A DNA stretch of 9,265 nucleotides from JAJPHT01 sp035687045 (GCA_035687045.1 DASRYU010000039.1:1-9265); one strand, 5' to 3'; numbered from the stretch's first letter, positions 1 to 6,241 are shown. Numbers and translations: made by a program. The notes: a model not told the origin generated them from the sequence alone.

Positions 1-1
1 C

Positions 2-682
2 TCAACTCCCTCGCTCCCTGCGGATCGTCGTGACGCCCCGCTTCGGGCAGAGGTCGACGAGGAAGCAGTCGGGGCACGCGGGCGCCTTCGCGTGGCACAC
101 GTCGCGCCCGTGGAGGATGAAGTAGAACGGGAGCTTTCCCCACTCCTCCTGCGGGTACACGCGCATGAGGTCCTGCTCGACCTTCACCGCCTCCTTCGGG
201 GCGGCCCGCGTGAGGCCGAGCCGGTGCGCGACGCGCCCCACGTGCGTGTCGACGCAGACGCCGGCGTTCTCCTCCGCGACAAGCTCCATGACGACGTTCG
301 CGGTCTTGCGCGCGACGCCGGGCACCTCGAGAAGCTCCTCCATCGTGCGCGGCACCTCGCCCCCGTGCTTCTCGAGGACGTGGCGCGCCGCGCCCTGGAT
401 GTTCTTCGCCTTGTTCCGGTAGAAGCCCGTGCGGAAGACGATGCGCTCGATCTCCTCCCGCGGCGCCGCCGCGAGCTTCTCGGGCGTCCCGTACCTCGCG
501 AAAAGCTCGGGCGTCACCTTGTTCACCATCGCGTCCGTCGTCTGCGCGGAGAGGATGACGGCGACCATGAGCTGGAAAGGCGTCTCGAAGTCAAGGAACC
601 AGTAGGGCTCGCCGTACTCCCGCTTCATGCGCTCCAGCGCGACGGGCGCGCGCTCCTTCGCGCCGGGAGGAAGCGGGGGCAC
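2..682 (-). CDS. nth: Endonuclease III, DNA glycosylase/AP lyase with [4Fe-4S] cluster
   Basis: Base-excision repair enzyme that removes oxidised pyrimidines and cleaves the resulting abasic site. With the GTG start at 682 the protein has 226 residues, a normal family length. Visible signatures are the ILSAQTTD motif (about 43-50), the helix-hairpin-helix PGVARKTA (121-128) with K126 matching E. coli catalytic K120, VDTH (144-147) with D145 matching catalytic D138, and a C-terminal cluster loop C196-X6-C203-X2-C206-X5-C212. The GTG at 682 is preferred over the ATG at 628 because it keeps the first helix (about 11-23) that precedes the conserved core, and because a TATATC box at 706-712 lies about 27 bases upstream, which predicts a leaderless message. 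A GTG at 694 is too close to that box. The gene is divergent from the HAD gene. Function is near certain; the start is inferred. Confidence 0.93.
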   Translation of the reverse strand: MPPLPPGAKERAPVALERMKREYGEPYWFLDFETPFQLMVAVILSAQTTDAMVNKVTPELFARYGTPEKLAAAPREEIERIVFRTGFYRNKAKNIQGAARHVLEKHGGEVPRTMEELLEVPGVARKTANVVMELVAEENAGVCVDTHVGRVAHRLGLTRAAPKEAVKVEQDLMRVYPQEEWGKLPFYFILHGRDVCHAKAPACPDCFLVDLCPKRGVTTIRRERGS

Positions 683-705
683 GCGCCGGCCCACGCGCCC
701 CTTCC

Positions 706-713
706 GATATAGG
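706..713 (-). promoter_or_regulatory. TATA-like box for endonuclease III, possibly bidirectional
   Basis: The minus strand reads CCTATATC in an otherwise very GC-rich divergent spacer. Its central A (about 710) lies 28 bases before the GTG at 682, the spacing expected for an archaeal TATA box and a leaderless start. The plus strand reads GATATAGG at the same place and could also serve the HAD gene, giving a leader of about 20 bases before the TTG at 755. No experimental support is visible. Confidence 0.45.
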
Positions 714-754
714 CCTCGCGCCCCGCGCGGAAGTGCCGGCCGACCGAAACCCCT

Positions 755-1507
755 TTGGCGGAGCCCACCTACCGCCCGTCGTTGCCCGTTCGCGCCGTCC
801 TCCTCGACGCCTTCGGCACGATCATCCACCCCGAGCCTGGCTGGGAGTCGCTGCGCGACCACTGCCTGGAGATCGTGCACGGCACGTGGACGGGGCGCGC
901 CATCCCCTTCCGCACCTGGCTCGCCTGCTACGAGCAGGCGCGCGCCGAGCAGCACGCGGCCGTCCAGGACGGGCTGCGCGAGTTCGATTTCGCCGCCCGC
1001 TTCACCCGCTCGATGCGCCTCTGCGGCATGCCGGAGACCGAGGCGGAGGCGTGGGGGCTCGTCGCGCACGAGCGCTACCACCAGTTCCAGCAGGGGCTCA
1101 TCCACCCGTACGACACGCCGCGCCCCACGCTCGAGCGCCTCAAGGCGGAAGGGTACAAGCTCGCGCTCGTGTCGAACTACGCGCACACAGGCGTGCTGCG
1201 CGACGCGCTCAAGCGCCTCGAGATCCTCGACCCGTTCGACGCGCTCGTCGTCAGCGCCGACGTGGGCTACCTCAAGCCGCACGCGCGCATCTTCGAGGCC
1301 GCCCTCGAGGCGCTCCAGGTTCGGAAGGAGGAGGCCGTGATGGTCGGCAACGACCCGCTCTGCGACGTCGTGGGGGCGAAGCACGCGGGGCTGCGCGCGG
1401 TCTGGACGCCGTACCCGCGCGCCTCCCCCCCGCCGCCCAACCCGCTCGCCGACGCCGTCCTCGAGCGCCTCGCGGAGCTTCCCGACGTCCTCAGGAAGCT
1501 CGCGTAG
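755..1507 (+). CDS. HAD-superfamily hydrolase (haloacid dehalogenase-like)
   Basis: Cytosolic HAD-fold hydrolase; substrate unknown, probably a small phosphorylated metabolite. At 250 residues it contains all four HAD motifs: motif I DAFGT with nucleophile D18, motif II S140 in ALVSNY, motif III K174 in GYLKPH, and motif IV with D200 and D204 in VGNDPLCDVVGAKHAG. Residues 25-110 form a helical insert (C1 cap). The second acidic residue of motif I is F20, as in haloacid-dehalogenase-type members, which carry an aromatic residue there instead of the Asp used by most phosphatases. The start is uncertain: no ATG or GTG is available in frame after the stop at 710. TTG 755 gives the full frame, while TTG 782 would begin at PVRAVLLDAF, right before the first beta strand as in many HAD proteins. 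The next gene begins 71 bases downstream with its own promoter, so this is probably a single-gene unit. Confidence 0.85.
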   Translation: MAEPTYRPSLPVRAVLLDAFGTIIHPEPGWESLRDHCLEIVHGTWTGRAIPFRTWLACYEQARAEQHAAVQDGLREFDFAARFTRSMRLCGMPETEAEAWGLVAHERYHQFQQGLIHPYDTPRPTLERLKAEGYKLALVSNYAHTGVLRDALKRLEILDPFDALVVSADVGYLKPHARIFEAALEALQVRKEEAVMVGNDPLCDVVGAKHAGLRAVWTPYPRASPPPPNPLADAVLERLAELPDVLRKLA

Positions 1508-1550
1508 GCGGGCCGTTCGTCGCCCCCGGATAGGGCGGGTGCTAGAACAG

Positions 1551-1558
1551 CTTAGAAT
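1551..1558 (+). promoter_or_regulatory. TATA-like box for the 376-residue lipoprotein
   Basis: CTTAGAAT is the most AT-rich stretch in the spacer between the HAD gene and the lipoprotein. Its A at 1554 is 25 bases before the ATG at 1579, consistent with a leaderless message. No Shine-Dalgarno sequence precedes the ATG, which agrees with this. Confidence 0.4.
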
Positions 1559-1578
1559 AGGGGGCCCGAGTACGCGCC

Positions 1579-2709
1579 ATGCGCCGCCTTCTTGTCCTGG
1601 CCATCGCGGCCGGACTCGCGCTCACCGGTTGCCTCTCCTCCGACGACGCCCCGACGCCGGCCGCGGAGGCGGAGCCGGAGGTCATCATCGACGCGGCGCG
1701 CCCCGCGCCCGCCTTCAACGACATCCCGAACGCGCAGCTGGGCGTCATCGCCAAGCCCGACCTCAACGCGACGCTCGCCGAGCCCCCGCAGCTTGTCGCC
1801 GGCGAGTGGTGGCGCATCGAGCTCCACGACAAGCTCACCGACACCACGACGCAGTTCGTGCGCGTCGTCGCCCGCGTCGAGAGCGACCTCTACGTCTTCG
1901 GCATGCCGCACGAGGGCTGGTGGAAGGAGGCCGTCATCTTCCACACGCCGGCCTTCGGCGACGTCAACAAGGACCTCTCGCACCGCGCGCACGACGTGCC
2001 CTTCCAGCAGCTCAAGTTCCCCCTCGAGGACGGCGCCACCTGGGAGACGGCCTGGGAGAACCCGAACCCGATCACGGCCACCGTCTCGGTCGAGTCGCCC
2101 ACCACGGCGCGCGTGACGTTCACCGGCACGAACTGCGGGCCGCTCGGCCTCATCGGCCTCTGCCCGAACCCGAGCCAGGGCGTCGTCGCGGAGATCCTCT
2201 ACGACGCGTCGATGCACGAGGTCGTGGAGGCGAACTTCCCCAGCCACACGTGGCGCGTGCTCGAGCACGGCTACGGCTTCGAGGGGTGGGTCACCGTCCC
2301 GCGCTCCGAGCACCTCGTCTTCCTGCACGGCCGCCTCGCCGCGCCCGCGCTCGCCTTCCCCGGCATGATGCCCGCGACGCACACGGACGTCGTCACGATC
2401 GAGGGGGGCTACAACCGCGTGAGCTTCATCCTCGCCAACGGCAACGCCATCGGCACGCCCGTGGGCGGCGCCTACTCGACGAAGGCCACGGCGCCCGACG
2501 GCACGGTCTACGAGCTCAGCAGCATCCCCGGCGGGCCGCTCCAGATCGCGTTCCTCGAGCACGCGAACCCGGATGGCGACTGGACGCTCGAGCACATGGC
2601 GGCCGGCCCCGGCCTCTCCTTCGTGGAGGGGATCGCGTACCACCAGTACGACATCCGCCTTCCCGACGGAGCGGTCCGCAGCGACCACGCGCACGACGTC
2701 GTGCGCTGA
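1579..2709 (+). CDS. Predicted membrane-anchored lipoprotein, unknown function
   Basis: I do not recognise this family. The 376-residue protein starts with a lipoprotein signal: MRRLL, a hydrophobic stretch, then the lipobox LTGC with C18 as the likely lipidated residue. An acidic, Pro/Ala-rich linker follows (about 19-60). The rest reads as alternating beta strands with many aromatic residues and no enzyme motif. C186 and C195 flank a Gly/Pro-rich loop and could form a disulfide outside the cell. The C-terminal part (about 268-361) looks like a separate beta-sandwich ending in a GDWTLE-like strand, and resembles in layout the C-terminal part of the small lipoprotein at 7268-7759. The ATG is preceded by a TATA-like box at 1551 and no Shine-Dalgarno site. 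The TGA stop (2707-2709) abuts the stop of the convergent HMG-CoA reductase gene. Being a lipoprotein is well supported; a surface binding role is only inferred. Confidence 0.8.
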   Translation: MRRLLVLAIAAGLALTGCLSSDDAPTPAAEAEPEVIIDAARPAPAFNDIPNAQLGVIAKPDLNATLAEPPQLVAGEWWRIELHDKLTDTTTQFVRVVARVESDLYVFGMPHEGWWKEAVIFHTPAFGDVNKDLSHRAHDVPFQQLKFPLEDGATWETAWENPNPITATVSVESPTTARVTFTGTNCGPLGLIGLCPNPSQGVVAEILYDASMHEVVEANFPSHTWRVLEHGYGFEGWVTVPRSEHLVFLHGRLAAPALAFPGMMPATHTDVVTIEGGYNRVSFILANGNAIGTPVGGAYSTKATAPDGTVYELSSIPGGPLQIAFLEHANPDGDWTLEHMAAGPGLSFVEGIAYHQYDIRLPDGAVRSDHAHDVVR

Positions 2710-3954
2710 TCACTGCATCCGGCGCCACGTCTCGGCCGCGCGGCGCGCGCTCGGCTCGCCCCCCTCCTCGAGCATCCGGCGCGCGACCTCCTGCGCGCGC
2801 TCGGGGGGCACTCCGGCCTGCATCGCGAGGTTCGCGGCGTGGAGCCGCATGTGGCCGCGCTGGATGCCCTCCGCGGCCAGCGCGCGCAGCGCGCTCACGT
2901 TCTGCGCGAGCCCCACGGCGGCGACGACCTCCGCGAGCTCCTGCGCCGTCTTGACGCCGAGAAGCTTGAGAGACGCCTGCGCCGCCGGGTGCGCGCGCGT
3001 CACGCCGCCGACGATGCCCAGCGCCAGCGGGAGCGAGAGCTGGCCGCGCACGTGCCCCTCGGGCGTGAGGGTGAACGTCGAGAGGCTGCGGTAGCGGCCC
3101 GTGCGCGCCGCCCACGCGTGCGCGCCCGCTTCCACGGCGCGCCAGTCGTTGCCCGTCGCCGTGACGACGGCGTCGATGCCGTTCATGATGCCCTTGTTGT
3201 GCGTCGCGGCGCGGTACACGTCGGCGTCGGCGAAGGCCCACGCGCGCACGACGTCCTTCGCCACGTCCTGCCCGCCGACGTCGAACGTCGCGGTGACGCT
3301 CACGGTGCGCTCGTCGGCGAGGTTCGTGAGGATGCGAAGGAGCGGCCGCCCGCCCGTGACCTCGGCGAGAAGCGGCGCCACGGCCTCCGCCACGCTGTTC
3401 ACCGCGTTCGCCCCCATCGCGTCGCGCACGTCGACGAGAAGGTGCACGACGAGGCACTTGCCCTCGCTCGTGTCCACCGTGCGGAGCTTGAAGCCGCGGT
3501 AGCCGCCGCCGCGCTTCTGGAGCCCCGCCGCCGCCTCGTTCGCGCGCGCCGCGAGCCCGTCCGCGACCGCGTACACGTTGCGCTGCGCGATGCGGAAGTC
3601 CGGGACGTCCACGAGCTGCACCTGCGCCACCATCACCGGCTCCGTCGCGCGCGCGGTGAAGCCGCCAAGCTCGCGCGCCATCTTCGCGCCGTGGCTCGCG
3701 GCCGCGACGACGCTCGACTCCTCCACCGCCATCGGCACCAGGACGTCGCGCCCGTTGACGACGAAGTTCGTGGCGACGCCCAGCGGGAGCGTGAAGCCGC
3801 CCACCACGTTCTCCACGAGCTGGTCGCGCACCTCGCGCGCGAGCGGACGCTCGAACGCAGCGAGCTCGTCGAGCGCGAGGCCCGTCTCGCGCGCGAGCAC
3901 CGCGCGCCGCTCCTCCGCGGTGAGCTTGTGGAAGCCCGGCAGGCGCGAGTTCAC
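2710..3954 (-). CDS. hmgA: Hydroxymethylglutaryl-CoA reductase, class II
   Basis: Converts HMG-CoA to mevalonate, the committed step to the isoprenoid chains of archaeal membrane lipids. The 414-residue protein opens with SRLPGFHKL, typical of class II enzymes (Pseudomonas mevalonii, Archaeoglobus, Thermoplasmatales), and lacks the membrane anchor of class I. Catalytic residues are all present: E79 in VEESSVVAAAS, K254 in HNKGIMNGI, D270 in TATGND and H368 in GHMRLH, which line up with E83, K267, D283 and H381 of P. mevalonii from memory. ENVVGGF (48-54) and DAMGAN (178-183) are conserved substrate and cofactor segments. NADH versus NADPH preference cannot be read safely from sequence alone. 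The start is GTG 3954, about 26 bases downstream of a CTTATG box. It is transcribed away from pheT and convergent with the lipoprotein gene with zero spacing. In this archaeal setting it most likely acts in synthesis rather than mevalonate breakdown. Confidence 0.95.
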   Translation of the reverse strand: MNSRLPGFHKLTAEERRAVLARETGLALDELAAFERPLAREVRDQLVENVVGGFTLPLGVATNFVVNGRDVLVPMAVEESSVVAAASHGAKMARELGGFTARATEPVMVAQVQLVDVPDFRIAQRNVYAVADGLAARANEAAAGLQKRGGGYRGFKLRTVDTSEGKCLVVHLLVDVRDAMGANAVNSVAEAVAPLLAEVTGGRPLLRILTNLADERTVSVTATFDVGGQDVAKDVVRAWAFADADVYRAATHNKGIMNGIDAVVTATGNDWRAVEAGAHAWAARTGRYRSLSTFTLTPEGHVRGQLSLPLALGIVGGVTRAHPAAQASLKLLGVKTAQELAEVVAAVGLAQNVSALRALAAEGIQRGHMRLHAANLAMQAGVPPERAQEVARRMLEEGGEPSARRAAETWRRMQ

Positions 3955-3976
3955 GCTCCCCGCCAGGGCGGCGCGC

Positions 3977-3984
3977 GCATAAGC
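3977..3984 (-). promoter_or_regulatory. TATA-like box for HMG-CoA reductase
   Basis: The minus strand carries CTTATG (3983-3978) within GC-rich flanks. Its A at 3980 is 26 bases before the GTG start at 3954. The same CTTATGC core occurs before the paralogous pair and, as TTTATGC, before pheT, so it is likely the core promoter element of this genome. Confidence 0.5.
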
Positions 3985-4125
3985 CCTTCGCGCAACGGCG
4001 CCCGCTTAACGCCCTTCTGCTCGCACGTCGGCGGCGCTGTTCTGGTGCTCATCGGGTTCTCTCGCTCTGCGCCGGCACCGTCGGCGTATCTGGCTTCTTC
4101 GGGTGACCACCGACCCCCCGTCCTC
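3985..4125. other. Intergenic stretch with no recognised feature
   Basis: This part of the long divergent spacer between the HMG-CoA reductase and pheT genes holds no gene I can support. Open frames that cross it use many A/T-ending codons, unlike the real genes here. A weak AT-rich spot (GCGTATCTGG, about 4083-4092) is the only possible promoter for a plus-strand RNA over the structured block that follows. Confidence 0.4.
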
Positions 4126-4147
4126 GGCCCCCTGATCTCAGGGGGCC
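4126..4147. repeat. 10-bp perfect inverted repeat, 2-base spacer
   Basis: GGCCCCCTGA at 4126-4135 is followed by TC and then by its exact reverse complement at 4138-4147. A 2-base loop is too tight for an RNA hairpin unless the inner pairs open, so it may act as a DNA palindrome, for example a dimeric protein site. It is the leftmost strong element of the structured block. Confidence 0.6.
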
Positions 4148-4252
4148 TGCGGTCGGCGCCCTGCGGGCGCCGCAGCGTTGGGCTTGCAGCGTCGGCCCCA
4201 CGACGTTCAGCGAGGCCGCAGGCCGAGCGGATGGCGCGCCGAAGGCGCGCGA

Positions 4253-4283
4253 GCGCGGCCCCCCAGGAGTCGGGGGGCCGCGC
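4253..4283. repeat. 12-bp perfect hairpin with AGGAGTC loop
   Basis: GCGCGGCCCCCC (4253-4264) and GGGGGGCCGCGC (4272-4283) are exact reverse complements around the 7-base loop AGGAGTC. It is the strongest hairpin in the window and directly follows a 7-bp GAA-loop hairpin (4234-4250) with two bases between them. No T-run follows on either strand, so a simple intrinsic terminator is unlikely. The plus-strand loop exposes AGGAG. Confidence 0.6.
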
Positions 4284-4442
4284 AATGGGGGAGCGACGGT
4301 CCGCGCAGAGAAGCAAGAAAGGACGGCGTTGCCGAAGGCCGCGCAAGCCCGACGGACCCTCAGCGCCCACGCGGATGTCGAGCGCGCCTGAAGCGCCGCC
4401 GCGCTCCACCACCCACCGCTCGACGCGCGCTTCGCCCGAGAA

Positions 4443-4450
4443 TGTTTATG
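4443..4450 (+). promoter_or_regulatory. TATA-like box for pheT
   Basis: TGTTTATG is the clearest AT-rich element of the region. Its A at 4448 lies 28 bases before the GTG at 4476 and only 16 before the alternative GTG at 4464, which favours 4476 as a leaderless start. It sits just after the last inverted repeat of the structured block. Confidence 0.55.
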
Positions 4451-4475
4451 CCGCGCCCCCGACGTGGCGCGCAGC

Positions 4476-6125
4476 GTGCCCGTCATCAAGTTCGAGATCG
4501 CCGAGCTCGAACGCCTCCTCCGCAAGCCCGTGCCGCGCGCCGAGCTCGCGAAGACCATCCCGCAGATCGGCGCCGACATCGACGAGAGCTCGGGAGACAC
4601 GTGGGCCGTCGAGTTCTTCCCCGACCGCCCCGACCTCTTCACCGTCGAAGGCATCGCCCGCGCCCTGCGCGCGTGGTACGGCGTCGAGGACGGGCTGCGC
4701 CGCTACGACGCGCGCCCGAGCGGCCACTCCGTCAAGGTCGACCCGTCGGTCGAGAAGGTGCGCCCGCACATCGTGGCCGCGTTCGTGCGCGGCGTCGACA
4801 TCACCGAGAACCGGCTCAAGGCGCTCATCGACCTCCAGGAGGACCTCCACTGGGGGCTCGGCGCGCGCCGCCGCCGCGTCGCCATCGGCATCCACGACGC
4901 GCGCGTGCTCGCGCCCCCCTTCACGTACACCACGTGGGCGCTCGACGAGAAGAGGTTCGTGCCCCTGTACGAGACGCGCGAGATGAGCCCGCGCGAGATC
5001 CTCGAGAAGCACGAGAAGGGCACCGCCTACGCCCACCTTCTCGCGGGGCACGAGCGCGTGCCCATCATCGTCGACGCGCAGGGCGGCGTCGTGTCGCTCC
5101 CGCCCATCATCAACGCGGCGCGCACGGCCGTCACCACGAGCACGCGCGACATCTTTCTCGACGTCACCGGCACCGACCGCTGGGCCGTCGAGCGCACGCT
5201 CAACATGCTAGCCACCGCGCTCGTCGAAGCCGGCGGCACGCTGGAGACGGTCGACGTCGGCGGCCGCCCCACGCCCGACCTCACGCCCGAGCGCAAGGAG
5301 CTGCGCGTCGACGAAGCGAACGCGCTTCTTGGCACGAGCTTCACGCCCGACGAGGTCGCGAAGAACCTCCGCCGCATGGGCTTCGGCGCGCAGGCGCAAG
5401 GCGAGCGCGTGCAGGTCGAGGTGCCGCCGTACCGCGCGGACATCCTGCACACGTGGGACCTCATCGAGGACGTCGCCATCGGCCACGGCATCGCGCAGCT
5501 CACGCCCGCGCCCCTGGTCGCGCGCACCGTCGGCGTCGCGCTCCCGGAGAACAAGAAGGCGGAGCTCGCCCGCGCGAGCCTCGTCGGCCTCGGCTTCCTC
5601 GAGACGATGAACCTCACGCTCTCGAACGAGCGCGACCAGTTCGACCGCATGCAGCGCCCCCACGCGCCCGTCGTCAAGGTGCTCAACCCCGTCACCGAGG
5701 ACACGACGCTCCTGCGGCCCACGCTCCTGCCGGGGCTCATGACCATCCTCAAGAAGAACGCCCACCGCGACCTCCCGCAGCGCCTCTTCGAGGTCGGCAT
5801 GGTCACCACGCGCGACGGCGACCACGTCGCGAACGAGCGGCGCGTCGCCGGCGTCGTCATCGCCGGCCGCTCCAACTTCAGCGAGGTCAAGGGCGTCGTC
5901 CTCGCCCTCGCGCGCGACCTCAAGTGGGGCGGCGCGGAGCTCGTCGAGAAGGCGGAGGACCCGAGCTTCGTTCCCGGCCGCTGCGCCCGGCTCGGCGACC
6001 GCGGCGTCTTCGGCGAGGTGCACCCCGCCGTCCTCGAGGCCTTCGGGCTCGCGCACCCGGTGATGGCGTTCGAGCTGCGGCTCGCGGGCGGGCCGACCGA
6101 CCACGTGCGCGACGCGCAGGGATAG
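4476..6125 (+). CDS. pheT: Phenylalanyl-tRNA synthetase beta subunit, archaeal/eukaryotic type
   Basis: Beta chain of the alpha2-beta2 enzyme that charges tRNA-Phe in the cytosol; it carries the editing site that clears mischarged tyrosine. The 549-residue length fits archaeal PheT, not the roughly 800-residue bacterial form, and there is no N-terminal EMAP/OB domain. Residues 1-80 match the archaeal N-terminal domain (FFPDRPDLFTVEGIARALR at 47-65). About 90-260 is the B3/B4 editing domain with SLPPIIN (207-213). About 270-340 is the B5 domain ending in VPPYRADILHTWDLIEDVAI, and about 350-549 is the catalytic-like domain (LNPVTEDTTLLRP at 403-415). GTG 4476 is chosen over GTG 4464 because the protein then begins MPVIKF like its relatives and the TATA box spacing is correct. 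The catalytic alpha subunit gene (pheS) is not in the window. A hairpin overlaps the stop codon. Confidence 0.95.
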   Translation: MPVIKFEIAELERLLRKPVPRAELAKTIPQIGADIDESSGDTWAVEFFPDRPDLFTVEGIARALRAWYGVEDGLRRYDARPSGHSVKVDPSVEKVRPHIVAAFVRGVDITENRLKALIDLQEDLHWGLGARRRRVAIGIHDARVLAPPFTYTTWALDEKRFVPLYETREMSPREILEKHEKGTAYAHLLAGHERVPIIVDAQGGVVSLPPIINAARTAVTTSTRDIFLDVTGTDRWAVERTLNMLATALVEAGGTLETVDVGGRPTPDLTPERKELRVDEANALLGTSFTPDEVAKNLRRMGFGAQAQGERVQVEVPPYRADILHTWDLIEDVAIGHGIAQLTPAPLVARTVGVALPENKKAELARASLVGLGFLETMNLTLSNERDQFDRMQRPHAPVVKVLNPVTEDTTLLRPTLLPGLMTILKKNAHRDLPQRLFEVGMVTTRDGDHVANERRVAGVVIAGRSNFSEVKGVVLALARDLKWGGAELVEKAEDPSFVPGRCARLGDRGVFGEVHPAVLEAFGLAHPVMAFELRLAGGPTDHVRDAQG

Positions 6126-6153
6126 GTACACCCCGCACCTACAGGGGTACCTA
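6123..6153 (+). terminator. Hairpin overlapping the pheT stop codon, possible terminator
   Basis: TAGGTA-CA-CCCC (6123-6134) pairs with GGGGTACCTA (6144-6153): ten pairs with a 2-base bulge and a 9-base loop. The left arm starts at the pheT stop codon. The only T-rich sequence afterwards is CTTTG near 6164-6168, so termination efficiency is doubtful. It may instead protect the 3' end. Confidence 0.35.
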
Positions 6154-6177
6154 CTTGATCCGCCCTTTGTCCTACCG

Positions 6178-6194
6178 GCTGGAGTAGAACCAGC
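6178..6194. repeat. 5-bp hairpin between pheT and the paralogous pair
   Basis: GCTGG (6178-6182) and CCAGC (6190-6194) flank the 7-base loop AGTAGAA. It lies just upstream of the CTTATGC promoter box at 6201. Its shape recalls a tRNA T-arm on the minus strand, but no tRNA body surrounds it. Confidence 0.3.
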
Positions 6195-6199
6195 GCAAC

Positions 6200-6207
6200 G
6201 CTTATGC
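6200..6207 (+). promoter_or_regulatory. TATA-like box for the paralogous small-protein operon
   Basis: GCTTATGC has the same core as the HMG-CoA reductase and pheT promoter boxes. A start of transcription near 6230 would leave a leader of about 20 bases before the ATG at 6251, unlike the leaderless genes here. That leader holds the GGTG site at 6242-6245. Confidence 0.5.
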
Positions 6208-6241
6208 ACAGGGGGACATTCTCGCACACTATCTGATTGTG

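Larger units (their letters stand above)
4126..4424. ncRNA. Candidate structured non-coding RNA or inverted-repeat element
   Basis: About 300 intergenic bases are filled with strong inverted repeats. From left to right: a 10-bp perfect stem (4126-4147), a 7-bp stem with loop TGC (4155-4171), a 7-bp stem allowing one G-T pair (4188-4194 with 4201-4207), a short GGCC stem (4214-4224), a 7-bp stem with loop GAA (4234-4250), a 12-bp perfect stem with a 7-base loop (4253-4283), a CGGC/GCCG stem (4324-4334), and an 8-bp stem (4377-4384 with 4417-4424) enclosing an inner 5-bp stem. A long-range helix pairs 4176-4187 with 4343-4354 (11 Watson-Crick pairs and one G-T), enclosing the central hairpins like a closing stem. 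The purine-rich run 4308-4322 stays unpaired. Strand is unknown. I find no conserved blocks of archaeal RNase P RNA, SRP RNA, 5S rRNA or tRNA. It could instead be a repeat element or a decayed insertion. High GC makes chance pairing common, so confidence is limited. Confidence 0.35.

Noticed and set aside
683..1384. N-terminal extension of the endonuclease III frame, more than 230 codons, antisense to the HAD gene
   Set aside because: It is a mirror of the HAD coding sequence in a GC-rich genome, with Arg/Val/Glu/Leu-rich sequence and no domain. The endonuclease core begins near 682.
3951..4412. Minus-strand open frame of 153 codons whose TGA overlaps the HMG-CoA reductase GTG (GTGA)
   Set aside because: The overlap looks like translational coupling, but its codons often end in A or T (GCT, TCA, GGT, CTT, CAA, CGT), unlike the real genes here. 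It runs through the inverted repeats and across the reductase promoter box.
4126..4424. RNase P RNA or SRP RNA
   Set aside because: Neither strand shows the conserved GAGGAAAGUCC block of RNase P RNA or the GGAAG...GGAGCAGC helix 8 core of SRP RNA.
2839..4986. Plus-strand open frame of 715 codons spanning the reductase, the spacer and the start of pheT
   Set aside because: It is antisense to HMG-CoA reductase and out of frame with pheT, with Arg/His/Ala-rich shadow sequence and no recognisable domain.
4178..6187. Plus-strand open frame of 669 codons over pheT
   Set aside because: It is a frame shadow of pheT, made almost wholly of Arg, Ala, Pro, His and Gly.
6178..6240. Possible tRNA on the minus strand, because a GCTGG-TTCTACT-CCAGC arm resembles a T-arm
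   Set aside because: The loop lacks the purine of the T-loop consensus, and no acceptor partner, D-arm or anticodon arm is found at the right distances.
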